From NCBI GenBank assembly GCA_001599595.1, contig BCHH01000020.1:92233-156232 (forward strand): a stretch of 64,000 nt of DNA, written 5' to 3'. This document shows positions 20,918 through 30,365 of the stretch, one piece after another. This DNA comes from Beverwykella pulmonaria (lineage: Eukaryota > Ascomycota > Dothideomycetes > Pleosporales > Melanommataceae). A program made the translations under genes and the position numbers. Position 1 is the stretch's first letter, and each line of letters opens with the position of its first letter. Below the pieces are notes generated by a model. That model worked only from the letters and a program-made list of their open reading frames with translations, did no database searches and was not told where the DNA came from.

Positions 20918-23900
20918 TCACTCCCGAATCTGTGCCTTCAAGCCCGCGACCTCTCTCTTCAATCTCGCGTTCTCCTTCCTCAGCCTTGCAGCCTCCTCTT
21001 CACTTGCCCGCATCCGTCGATCTACTTCCTCATTTCCCTTGCCCTTCCGCACACTCTGCTCCACCTTCTCGAGCTCTTCATTAAACCGCACGTACAGAGC
21101 TTCGTTCTCGGCGTTCATGTCGCGGTACAGCTGGTCGAGACGCTTGGCGCGCGCTTCGCTAACCTGAAGGCTCGTTGCAACGTCCTGGCTGATAGAAGAT
21201 GTGCGTGTTACGAGGGTCTCGAGGGTTGTTTTAAGATGTTTTTCCAACGAGGCGATGCGAACTTCGAGAGCTTTGTTAGAAGTAGGACCTATGGACGGGG
21301 GCGCCGAGGTTTGAGTTGTGAGTCGCGGGGTGCTTCGAGTGTTCAGTTCATGTCCTATAGCACTGAGCTCGCTTTGCAAATCCTTGGATGCCGTCTCGAT
21401 ATCTCGCTGTTGGTTTTGGAGACGCTCGCGCAGCTTTTGCGGACTCTGCATCTTGAGCTTCTTCGTTGAATTCGCAGATCCACCCGGTTTCATTAGAGGC
21501 CGAGGAGTGGACGAATGGACCTTGACCGTGTTTCCAGATGTGGGCCGTTCTGATAACCCAGCACCTATGGGCTTAAGTGTAGGGATGGCGGATGTTGAGT
21601 CTGTACGCCTTTTGGTCGGGCCGTGAGCTTTGATCGTGACCTCGTCTTGTTTCTCTAGTTTCGTCGCTATTGACTTTGGCCGCACACGATCCGGGCCGTT
21701 CGCTTGCGAGTTCTCTTTCCGCATCGGCGATCCAAGGCGCATGGGTGTCGGAATGGATGATTGCTTAGCCTGCGACGGCGTGGTGCGAGAAGGGGTGCTG
21801 GGCGAAGCGCTCGACTGCCTTTGATTTCGATGCGAAGAGTCCGGGTGACGAGGAGTTTGTGGAGACCAAGTAGGCGCATTATCAGCAAACTGCAACGCCT
21901 TCAGATCACTGAGTGAAGAGCGTCTCTTCTTTCGGGGAGGTCCAGCAGTGGACGGTACCTCTCCAATAGTTTTAAGAGCCGCACCCAAGAATGATCGACT
22001 GTAGGGGCTTGAGCCACCCTCGAAAGAAAACGCGCCCAACACAGTAGGACGGTCGCGAGAAGAGGGACGTTTGGGCGACACGCGCATATTCGCATCTATA
22101 GAGTTAGAACGCCCAAGTGAAGCTGGCCCAGCTTTAGACAGGCTAGGGGGCTGGCTTTCTGCTCCATGGCTGTTCTTGCTCAAAGAGCGCCACAGCGAAC
22201 CCACTTTCGACTCGTTCTCAGACTTGCTGTTCTCCCTTGACAAGGTACCGAACCCGAGGCGTTTCCGCAGAGACGTGTTGGAGTTCATGGATCCTGCAGC
22301 GGTAGAGCGGCCCTTCGAGTCCACAGAGCCATAGTTGGGGGTAGTAAAGCCGCTTTGTTGCATTGAGAAAAGCGCCTCAATATCTTGGATAAAACGATCC
22401 ATCAGGGAAATGAAGTCATTGGGGTTCCCCTCTGGGACGAGCATTTCCGCAAAGGCGGCTGTCAGAATCCCGCGATCGCCATCGTTTACGGTTCCATCGA
22501 GCAGTTCTGCAAGCAACCTGATGATCGCTCGCAGAGATCGTTGATTCTGGGGCGCTAATTCGTTGAACGTTGTGCGAAAATATTCCTCGAACTCGCCAGG
22601 GTACATACTATCCGATTTCATCTGCAATGATATAAGGGTTGCATGAGAAATGACAGGACCCATTTTCTCTTTCCACTCCCGGTTGAGAAACTTTTCGAAA
22701 GCCGCGAACAGGACATCGACAGGTGAATGAGCAGCAATATCCATATTTGACGGATTCTCCAAGAGAGAGTTGTAAACTTCATTCACCGCCAGATCGTCCG
22801 CTACTGCTCTCCGCCGAACAGATTGTCCAACGATGTTGCCCTTTCGGGCGTGCATGGCCAAAATGAGAGTCGCGAAAGTCTCCTCTAGTTTCGTAAGCGA
22901 GTCTGTCGGCGTAGCGCTATTATTGAATCCAATGGTTTTGTTCGAGGATGTGGGTCGCGACAGCTCGCCATCTCGACTATGTGTACGTGTCGGAGCCGGG
23001 GGTAGAAGCGGTGCTATTCGAGGTATCTCGCCCATGGAAGGCATATTACGATGCAGCTTTCGCGCTCCGCCTTCTTTACCTACACTACCCCCAAATAGAT
23101 TGGAGAGCATCTTCACAGGGGAGTTGGGGCGGCTCTTGCTATCCATTCCTTCTTCAATCTCATCGATCTGGAGTCTGAGAGCCTTAAGAATTTGCTGGTT
23201 CTGGAAGAGGTAGGCCTCAGCTAACGTGGGATTCTTGATCGTGTTGCGCAGCTGGAAAAAGTTTCCCAATCGTTTTGTCAACACTGGCAGGAATTCGACG
23301 CTCGTTAGTTTGTCCCGCGCGGTGAAGTCGTTAACACCAGCAAATTCGAGAAGGAAGAATCCATCCTCGGGGACTGAAATCGAAATAGTCATTTCGATAC
23401 CATTGTCGCCAACTTTAGCGGTGTGTGAGAATTTCGACGGATCGACCATTATCTGAACCTTGGCGGGCTCCCTACGACCTTCGATGGTTTGTCCCCCGAC
23501 GTTTTCAGAGACTGAGGAGAAGAAGTTGAGATCGCCGGTAGCGCTGCGTACCTCCCATTTGCCACTCTCTCGTTCGGCTTCGGAGAACCGGCCTTCAATT
23601 TTCGCCTTGGCGACTTCTTCTACACATTTGTGTGCTTTGCCTTCATGAGCTCCCTGCAAGAAGAACATTCGCACGCCCATGTTCTGTTGATCGCGACTTT
23701 TTGGCCTACTAGGTTGGCTAGACGTGGGCGTGGGAGAGATCAGCTGGAGGATGTTCCCCTCAGCATGTTCACTGAGAAAGACGTCGCAGAGCTTCAACTG
23801 CTGGTGGAAGATGAGCTCCGTTGACCCCGAAAAGGCTTCAGCAAATTTTGGGTTGTCCAAGTCGGCAACGATACTGCGAGCCGTTGTCGTACAGCCGTTG

Positions 23901-25483
23901 GGCTTGTGCAGCATGACTAAGAAATCCGTGAAGAGGAGGAAAATGCCAGAGGTAGTTCCTGGGCCATGGAGCTCTCCATGATAAGGTGGCGAAAGCTCTA
24001 CAAAATCGTAGGCAGCAATGAGGCGGCCCTGGGGATTGAAAGATGGCGGCCAAGAGAAGACCATTTTGCGTAGTCGGTCGAAAACTTTGATCTGCTGTGC
24101 TGTTGGGCCGTCCCTCGAGCATATCTCGGAAATGATGTCCCTGGCCTTGAGAAACGACTTGATGGCTGGGTGGCGGACCGGAAGCTGCTTGATGATATTG
24201 TCAATGTACAGATTGTAGCGAGGAAGGCGCTGGACTGGCTCGATGAGCATGGACATTAATCGCTGCTCCCCAGTCTCGTAGACTCTTTTCGAGAAACTCG
24301 AGCCAGTGTCCTTCATGAAAACCTTCAGGAACTGAGAGAAGTCGGCATGGGCTCCCATGTAATCCGTGTAACAGTCGCCGAACTGTGGAAACCACTCTGC
24401 CAGGGCCTTGGCAAGGGCTGCTGCGCCAGTAACATCGGGAGGGTCTTTCTGTCCGCGTAAGGGAGCCACGAAAATGCCGTCTGTGGTTTTTTCGATGTCC
24501 TGGATCGCATCGTTTTCCGTTTCCTCCAAGATCACTCGTATGGTCTCCAAGAAGTTAGAGTTCACTTCGAGAATCTTGTCTAAGCTCGGCGGGAACAGTC
24601 CTTTGAGAGCCTGCTCGCTCGGGCTCGTGCTTGAAAAAGCTTTATGCTTCGCTTTCTGGCGGAAATCAACCGCGACGCTGTGGACCAGATCGTAGACCTT
24701 GCTGACGTAGTTCTCCTCCGTGTCCAGAAGCTCGCACATTTCTCGCCTGAGGTTTTCCTTTTGCGTTCTGGAGAAAGATTGTGACCGGTTGATGGCTGTC
24801 GGTTTCGATGGCGCTCGTCGCAGACGTGAAGTAGGGAGGAACGCTGCGTCTCCAAACAGCTTGACCACGGGTGCGTAGGAGCCGTATCGCTGCTGTAAGA
24901 GGTCGTCTTCGGTCTCGTCGAACTGTGCTGATTCCCGGGCGTCTAGCTTCTGAATGCTGCCCTGGGGCAGAACCACGTCCACATCCAGCCACGACAGGGT
25001 CTGCTCTCCCAGGGCGTGCCGCACGTCGACGATGACTTCAGCCGCATTCTCGACCTTGACCATGCGCGTAGCGATCATGGCGGCGTGCGACTCTGAGAAG
25101 ACCTTGGGGGCCGAGGGCAGGCGGCCCATGGAGCTGTACTGCTTCTCCCAGACATTTTTGACGTGGGCGGGCAGCTCGGCAAAGTATTTGTACAGGCTGA
25201 AGGCGAGGCCGCGGCATATCTCGTCGCCCTGCTCTTCCCGCGGAAGACAAGTGACTGCGCTGTAGAAGGTGGCGGTGGGGGATATGATGAGCCGGGCGAA
25301 GTTCTGCAGGCCGGCTGGGGTGAAGATGTGGGCTTGGATGCGAGAATGCGTTGCCTGGGTGGACGTGGACGTCGGCCCGTAGAAGATGAGAACGGGCGAG
25401 CCCGAGAGCAGCTCGTCGGTGGCGTAGAACAGGGACAGGTCGCTGGGGGGGAGCGCCGCGGGCTCGGGGACGATGACCACCAT
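20918..25483 (-). CDS. BUD3: Large RhoGEF (DH domain), Bud3 type
   Basis: Guanine nucleotide exchange factor for a Rho-family GTPase. In filamentous fungi the Bud3 family acts at septation sites. Single exon; the first in-frame ATG (MVVIVPEPAAL) is at 25483, giving 1521 residues. The N-terminal region has FYATDELLSGSPVLIFYGP and IQAHIFTPAGLQNFARLII. The DH domain (about 255-470) opens with RREMCELLDTEENYVSKVYD and contains the conserved LIEPVQRLPRYNLYIDNI helix. A PH-like fold may follow, but no clear PH motif is seen. The middle and C-terminal thirds are disordered, basic and Ser/Pro-rich. The last 140 residues form a coiled coil (LREKLQNQ, then VDRRMRASEEEAARLRKENA). The DH domain is certain; assignment to Bud3 rests on size, layout and the N-terminal motif and is probable only. 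Confidence 0.85.
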   Translation of the reverse strand: MVVIVPEPAALPPSDLSLFYATDELLSGSPVLIFYGPTSTSTQATHSRIQAHIFTPAGLQNFARLIISPTATFYSAVTCLPREEQGDEICRGLAFSLYKYFAELPAHVKNVWEKQYSSMGRLPSAPKVFSESHAAMIATRMVKVENAAEVIVDVRHALGEQTLSWLDVDVVLPQGSIQKLDARESAQFDETEDDLLQQRYGSYAPVVKLFGDAAFLPTSRLRRAPSKPTAINRSQSFSRTQKENLRREMCELLDTEENYVSKVYDLVHSVAVDFRQKAKHKAFSSTSPSEQALKGLFPPSLDKILEVNSNFLETIRVILEETENDAIQDIEKTTDGIFVAPLRGQKDPPDVTGAAALAKALAEWFPQFGDCYTDYMGAHADFSQFLKVFMKDTGSSFSKRVYETGEQRLMSMLIEPVQRLPRYNLYIDNIIKQLPVRHPAIKSFLKARDIISEICSRDGPTAQQIKVFDRLRKMVFSWPPSFNPQGRLIAAYDFVELSPPYHGELHGPGTTSGIFLLFTDFLVMLHKPNGCTTTARSIVADLDNPKFAEAFSGSTELIFHQQLKLCDVFLSEHAEGNILQLISPTPTSSQPSRPKSRDQQNMGVRMFFLQGAHEGKAHKCVEEVAKAKIEGRFSEAERESGKWEVRSATGDLNFFSSVSENVGGQTIEGRREPAKVQIMVDPSKFSHTAKVGDNGIEMTISISVPEDGFFLLEFAGVNDFTARDKLTSVEFLPVLTKRLGNFFQLRNTIKNPTLAEAYLFQNQQILKALRLQIDEIEEGMDSKSRPNSPVKMLSNLFGGSVGKEGGARKLHRNMPSMGEIPRIAPLLPPAPTRTHSRDGELSRPTSSNKTIGFNNSATPTDSLTKLEETFATLILAMHARKGNIVGQSVRRRAVADDLAVNEVYNSLLENPSNMDIAAHSPVDVLFAAFEKFLNREWKEKMGPVISHATLISLQMKSDSMYPGEFEEYFRTTFNELAPQNQRSLRAIIRLLAELLDGTVNDGDRGILTAAFAEMLVPEGNPNDFISLMDRFIQDIEALFSMQQSGFTTPNYGSVDSKGRSTAAGSMNSNTSLRKRLGFGTLSRENSKSENESKVGSLWRSLSKNSHGAESQPPSLSKAGPASLGRSNSIDANMRVSPKRPSSRDRPTVLGAFSFEGGSSPYSRSFLGAALKTIGEVPSTAGPPRKKRRSSLSDLKALQFADNAPTWSPQTPRHPDSSHRNQRQSSASPSTPSRTTPSQAKQSSIPTPMRLGSPMRKENSQANGPDRVRPKSIATKLEKQDEVTIKAHGPTKRRTDSTSAIPTLKPIGAGLSERPTSGNTVKVHSSTPRPLMKPGGSANSTKKLKMQSPQKLRERLQNQQRDIETASKDLQSELSAIGHELNTRSTPRLTTQTSAPPSIGPTSNKALEVRIASLEKHLKTTLETLVTRTSSISQDVATSLQVSEARAKRLDQLYRDMNAENEALYVRFNEELEKVEQSVRKGKGNEEVDRRMRASEEEAARLRKENARLKREVAGLKAQIRE

Positions 25484-26001
25484 GTTGGCAGCTTGGGCGT
25501 AAATGAGTGACTGAGTGGGAGACAAGAGCGCGCCAATGTGATTAGAGCAGAGGGCGAAGTCGCAAGGGCATGGCAATAGCGAGCGTGGGTGGTGAGATTA
25601 AAAAGGCAGTGCCATATTGGGGTGGGGAGGTGAAGCTGTGCGTGCGGTGAAGGAGCGCGTGTTGAGTCGAGGTGCAGGTAAACAAAGACGCACGCCGGCG
25701 GGAAAGAGTTCAACGGATTCTCAGCAGCAGCCGAAACAAGGCCACTTGATGCCGGCCAAGCGCGCCCACAAGCTGCACGTCGAATTGAAACGTGAGACCG
25801 GTGCGACGAGGAAGGCTAGGGGTTCCCAGCAGACAGGAAACATTGGCCTTGCCGCCTCGAATCGCGCCTCCAGTAGCGCGCGAAACAGCCCGGCCGGCGA
25901 TCGGTGGAGGGCGCCCCGCAAACAAAACAGTCCAGCATCCACCAGCGTCACCATCACCACATGCACATGCAATCCCTCCTGCCGCTCGCATAGACACAGC
26001 G
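25484..26001. promoter_or_regulatory. Divergent promoter region, RhoGEF / DCC1
   Basis: About 520 bp between two divergent start codons, GC-rich on the DCC1 side. It must hold both promoters. No TATA box is evident. Confidence 0.45.
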
Positions 26002-27088
26002 ATGGCGACGCAGCAAGGCGAGGGCGGCGTGCCCTTTGCCATTGCCCACGACATGCAGCACTTCCGCCTGCTCGAGCTGCCCCCCGAGATGGTCGCGCTG
26101 CTCGATGCGCCCAGTCCGCCCCAGTAGGCCCGTCCCGTCGCTGTGTCGAGGCGCTCCTGTCCTGACCCTCCTCTCTAGGCTGACCATCAAGTCGCAGCCC
26201 TCCCCTGCGTCGGATGCCCCGACCTCCAAGCCTGCATATGCCGTGCTCTGTACCCCCAACGCGTCGTTCCGGCTTCGTCAGGTGCAGACATCCAACACCC
26301 TCTTCGTTACCCGGCCCATGCTCGAAGCCCATGGCAACGAGATGCCCGTTCCCACCACGCGTGCAATTGCTTCGTGCTCTGCCACGTTAGAGATGCAGCC
26401 CGCCGATGGCTCTGCTCTCGCGTATTGGGAGGAGGTGCTGCCGTTGTACGACATGGTTGATGGGGAGGTGGAGGCAGCAGGCAATGGGAAGAGCAAGGCC
26501 AGCATTTTCCCCGATATCCCGCTGTCCGATGGCCAGTGTGAGAATGCTTGGCGGGAGATGATGGCATTTGAGTTCGCAGGGAGCTCGTGGCGGCCCTCTG
26601 CGAATACCCTCTCGCAGGTGTGGAAGTCGATCAACGCAGCCGCCCTGGCCGAAGGCGTGCAGCTCGACAGCCAGTTCCTCACGGACGACGTAGCGAACGC
26701 TGTTGCCGAGGAAGGGTATCCTGCTACGCTTGCGGCTGCCCTCCTTCGGCGCCTTTCCAACGATGACCAAGACCAAGAGGGCCCTTGGTCCTGCCTCGAT
26801 CGAACCAAGACGGTTTCTTTCGTGGGCAGAACATTGTTGGAGGCAAAAAGCGGGGGTCCGGCATATCTCACCGCTGAATTCCTCGATATGTGGAAAGATT
26901 GCGTGCCTGAGGCATGGCGGAAAGATGCCGAGCTGAATGCCATTGCTGGCGTATACAATCTGCCTAGTTCAACGACCATAGGGTTGAAACCAACCGCAGG
27001 AGCTACCACAACAGCGGAGCCATCCTCCAAGGCAGGAACCTCGTCTCGGAAGTGGCACGAAAAGTTTGGCAGAGCACGGCAACGCTAA
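26002..27088 (+). CDS. DCC1: Sister chromatid cohesion protein DCC1
   Basis: Subunit of the alternative clamp loader Ctf18-Dcc1-Ctf8-RFC, which acts at replication forks and in cohesion. Two exons, 26002-26123 and 26179-27088, with the 55-nt intron joining PPQ to LTIKSQPS in frame, for 343 residues. Recognisable features are FRLLELPPEMVALLD at the start, KPAYAVLCTPNASFRLRQVQTSNTLFV (the beta-rich N-terminal part that contacts Ctf8/Ctf18), and the C-terminal winged-helix region including FVGRTLLEAKSGG, FLDMWKDCVPE and the GVYNLPSS stretch. The last 60 residues are Thr/Ser-rich and end in a basic KWHEKFGRARQR tail, expected to contact DNA. The C-terminus nearly abuts the convergent hemerythrin gene (about 115 bp between stops). 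Confidence 0.85.
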
Positions 27089-27204
27089 ACACCCATCTTG
27101 AATTCAAGGGCATACTGATCCTCTTTTCACATCGGAGGGCAAAATGCCCGGCAAGTAGTACGTGTGGCACTACAGTCCATCATTCTGAACACTGTCCTCT
27201 CCCT

Positions 27205-27906
27205 CTACATAGGCATTCTCCTAATCTCCTCAATCGTCCAATACTTCCTCATATTCTCCGCGCCCAGCTGCGCCACCTCGTCGTCCAAATGCTGCCACAG
27301 CACCTCCCCAAAGCTTTCCATCACTCCCTTCAACTCCCCCAACCTCAGTTCCCGCTCCCCACTCCTACACGCCTTCAAATACTCCTCCATCCTATCCAGC
27401 CCCTTGTGTATCTCCTTATGCTGCGTCAGCAACTCCAACTCTTTTCGAAAGGCCGGCATCTTCTTCGCCAAGACGGGGAAAATATGCGCTTCTTCAATCC
27501 CATGGTGCATATTGAGCTGCGAGCAGAGCTGTTGACCCATTTGGATAAATTGCCGGATTGACATCCCATCGGGACGTTTATTCTTTTCGCAAGCGGTCAT
27601 GAGCTGTGTCCAGGTAGAGCGGAAGTGGTTGTGGTAGTAGTCCATGTGCTCGGCCATGCGGTTGTACTGCTGGAATTCGGATGGCGTGAGCTTTGGTAAT
27701 GGCTTTTCGGTGCATGATGGCTGAGTGCTCGTCTCCGGGGTTGCGTCGGCCATTGTTCCTGGGGATGAGGTTTGTTTGTTGATACCAATATCGATGTGGA
27801 AAAATGGCGTCGAAGTAAAATTCCGAGGAGGTCGCAATGTCGATGGCGGGGCTATTCCGCGTTGAAAGGCTCGATGTACTCCTCTAAAGGCCCCTACGCT
27901 CTTCAT
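27205..27906 (-). CDS. Hemerythrin (HHE) domain protein with presequence-like N-terminus
   Basis: Single exon, 233 residues. The HHE cation-binding fold carries a di-iron type ligand set: His and Glu in AEHMDYYHNHF, MHHGIEEAHIFP in helix 2, LLTQHKEIHKGLDRMEEY in helix 3, and WQHLDDEVAQL in helix 4. The domain spans about residues 70-225. The first 45 residues are Arg-rich, free of acidic residues until residue 39 and resemble a mitochondrial targeting sequence (MKSVGAFRGVHRAFQRG). A second in-frame ATG at 27753 (MADATPET) would give a shorter cytosolic protein lacking it. Members of this fungal family are poorly characterised; iron, oxygen or nitric oxide handling is possible but unproven. 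Confidence 0.9.
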   Translation of the reverse strand: MKSVGAFRGVHRAFQRGIAPPSTLRPPRNFTSTPFFHIDIGINKQTSSPGTMADATPETSTQPSCTEKPLPKLTPSEFQQYNRMAEHMDYYHNHFRSTWTQLMTACEKNKRPDGMSIRQFIQMGQQLCSQLNMHHGIEEAHIFPVLAKKMPAFRKELELLTQHKEIHKGLDRMEEYLKACRSGERELRLGELKGVMESFGEVLWQHLDDEVAQLGAENMRKYWTIEEIRRMPM

Positions 27907-28826
27907 CGAATACGCCCTTCACTCAGAAGAAAAGAGAAGACTCTTCTTATCACCAAATACTCTCGACAGCCATTATCCGTATTTCGCTCGAAATGGCGAT
28001 ACTTCTTTGGCCACTCACGCCCCGGGCGATCATTCGTTACAAAGCTCGGATCGGAGGTTCTGATATCCGAGCCGGCACGGGCGAGGGTTGCGCCGATGCG
28101 ATGGGAGTATTACAAAGCGGAACTAAAGAACATGTAGTGGGAATCTATGTGAGATTGTGGGTATTGTGAGCTACGTTGGATTTTTCCTGGACTTAGGCAC
28201 TCGTCCGTGGTGATACTGTGTGCGCTTAAGCTATCCCTTTGTTCGACCCTATTCGGATTTGCCCTGGCCCCCTTCCAGCTCATCATCTCACTTCTCAAGC
28301 CTTTTTCTCGATGCATCTGCAACTTATATTTCGCTACTTGCCCCTTCCCTCTTGCTCGCATATCTGAGCTCAGGCTAGTAATCGCCAGGAGCATACTCAC
28401 TGGCAGGTTTGCTGCGGTCCCAGAGTTGGTGGAGTGTTGTAGTCTAGAGGTTGGGGGCGAAAGACTTTGAATAGGGTAAGAGAAAGGTTGAGAGTCGAGA
28501 GTCGAGACTAGTTGAGAGAGATTACTGAGGGATCGTGGAGAGAAAGGCTGACGAAGAGATTTCGACGAGAGCGCTACATTTGCGGGAGACACGCGACCAC
28601 AACACCTACGACTAGGCAAGAGAGAAGAGATCAAATCACAACAAAAGCCCCCAGAGTTGTAGTGCGCAAAATAAATATCAATTTGTCTCTCCCCTACATA
28701 TCTACACTCACCATTTTCTGTCCCCTCAAAAATGTACAAAGCAAAAGAGTAGCGCAAAACATATCCAAAGACAATGCTCTAGCATCCACGTCCATCTCTA
28801 ATCCCCATCTATTTATGCCAAACAAT
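27907..28826. other. Gene-free interval between hemerythrin gene and GH7
   Basis: About 920 bp including the hemerythrin promoter (27907 rightward) and the GH7 3' UTR. Open frames here (for example 28110-28757 minus) lack an ATG near the start and match nothing recognised. Confidence 0.45.
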
Positions 28827-30297
28827 CTATGCGGGCTGAGCAAAGGTAGATCCAATGGGGCCGAACCTGATGTTGGAGTAGATGACAGTAGCGCCAGGGG
28901 AATTGGTCTCGACATCTTCAGGCTTGCCAGAGTCAGTGGAGCATGTGCCGCGACCGATACCGGGGGCGGACGCGTCCTTGTCGGTGGGGTAGGTGGAGTC
29001 GAGCCAGAGCATGTTGACAGAGTGGTCATCCCAGAGGGACATGACAAGGACGTGGCCGCGGGCGAGGGAAGCACCCATGGTGCTGAGGCCGCCAAGAGTC
29101 TTGAAGTGCGTATGGTCGCCGAAGGCAGCCTTCTGCTGGTCGCAGAACTTGTCGGTGATGGAGTTGCCATCAACACCGGCGATGGTGGAGTCGGTGTTCT
29201 TGAAGACCTTGCCGTCCTGGACATAGAAGCGCTTAATGTCGGTAAGACTGGAGCCGGAGCCGATAAATTGGGTAACAACAGTCATCTTCTTGGTGGTGTC
29301 GAGGGTCATGCCCGGGCCGTAGAAGTCTTTGACGCCCATGCGGTAACTCTGTTGAATTATTAGATACTACAGTCTATTTAGTAGACAGGACCGGTACTTA
29401 CGTTGAAATCACACCCGTCCTTGTCGCAGACGCCGTCGTAGCGCTGGTCGCCATCACCGCAGTCGGTGCCAGTGCAGGCGGTAATACCCGTACCCTTGCA
29501 GGGGTGGGGAGTGTAGGCAGTGGAGATAGAGTTGGCCTCCCAGAGATCCATCTCCGCGCAGCAAGCGCCCATCTTTCCGCTTCCGGCGTTCTTGTCATTG
29601 GGAGATGGCTGCCAGCCGTCGGAGTTGGCCTTTCCTTGGATCCACTTGACATCGTGGGGGCACTGGGCGTCACAGTATCCTACTTTGAATCAGTACAGAT
29701 AAAGAATCATGATCAGTAGTTCAACTCACCAGTTCCGTACTTGGCACCAGCCTTGTTATTTCCCTTGCCCATGCCACCGTCGGCGGCCATCTCGACGAAG
29801 TACAGGGCGCCATTCAGACCGCAAGGAAGCTTAGAAACATCCACATCAAAGGTGAACTCCTTTCCAATGGGGTTGAACATCTGGTACTTGCTGTCGGACT
29901 CCATGAGGTAGGTACGGGATCCAATATTGGTCGAGTACGAGCCCTTCGTGACGAACTTGAGGGTAAGAGCATCAGAGCTGGTAGAGATACCGTAGGTTCC
30001 AGAGTAGTCAGCACCGTCAATGGCACAGGCCTTCGCGCAGGCAGCACCATCTTGGCAGGTGGTAGTGTTCCAGGCGTTGTCGGTGTAGCAGTTGGTGTAG
30101 CCCGAGGTGACGTGAGCCCATCGCCAGTTAGCATCGATGGTGATGGAGCCGCTCTTGGTAGTACAGCTGGTTCCACCGGTTCCAGTGCAAGTCTTCCAGG
30201 ACATCTTCGGGTGGGTTTCGGTCTGTTGCGTACCGACCTGCTGAGCGCAGGCGGCCCCGAAGAGGGAGAGAGATGTGAGTGCGAGTGACTTGTACAT
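28827..30297 (-). CDS. GH7 cellobiohydrolase (secreted), no CBM1
   Basis: Reducing-end exo-cellulase cleaving cellobiose from cellulose with retention. Three exons: 29730-30297, 29402-29679 and 28827-29348, joined in frame, giving 455 residues. A signal peptide of about 18 residues ([19 protein letters not shown]) ends before [16 protein letters not shown]. The catalytic motif EMDLWEANS carries the GH7 nucleophile Glu, the assisting Asp and the acid/base Glu. Many Cys form the usual disulphides, and [14 protein letters not shown] and the [20 protein letters not shown] loop are typical of cellobiohydrolases rather than endoglucanases. The protein stops at [15 protein letters not shown], right after the catalytic core, so it has neither the Ser/Thr linker nor CBM1. 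A TATA box lies 61-68 bp upstream of the ATG. Confidence 0.97.
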
Positions 30298-30357
30298 GAT
30301 GACTGGGCGAAGAATGGCTGTTGGATGAAGGATTGAAATGGGCTTGGGTTTACTGTC

Positions 30358-30365
30358 CTTATATA
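30358..30365 (-). promoter_or_regulatory. TATA box of the GH7 gene
   Basis: On the minus strand the sequence is TATATAAG, 61-68 nt before the start codon, a usual distance for a strongly regulated fungal cellulase gene. A CTGGGG word matching the CreA/Cre1 consensus SYGGRG occurs at 30575-30580. One such site alone is weak evidence for carbon catabolite repression. Confidence 0.6.

Noticed and set aside
28110..28757. 215-codon minus-strand frame downstream of GH7
   Set aside because: It lacks an ATG at its opening and has no domain; it lies where the GH7 3' UTR is expected.
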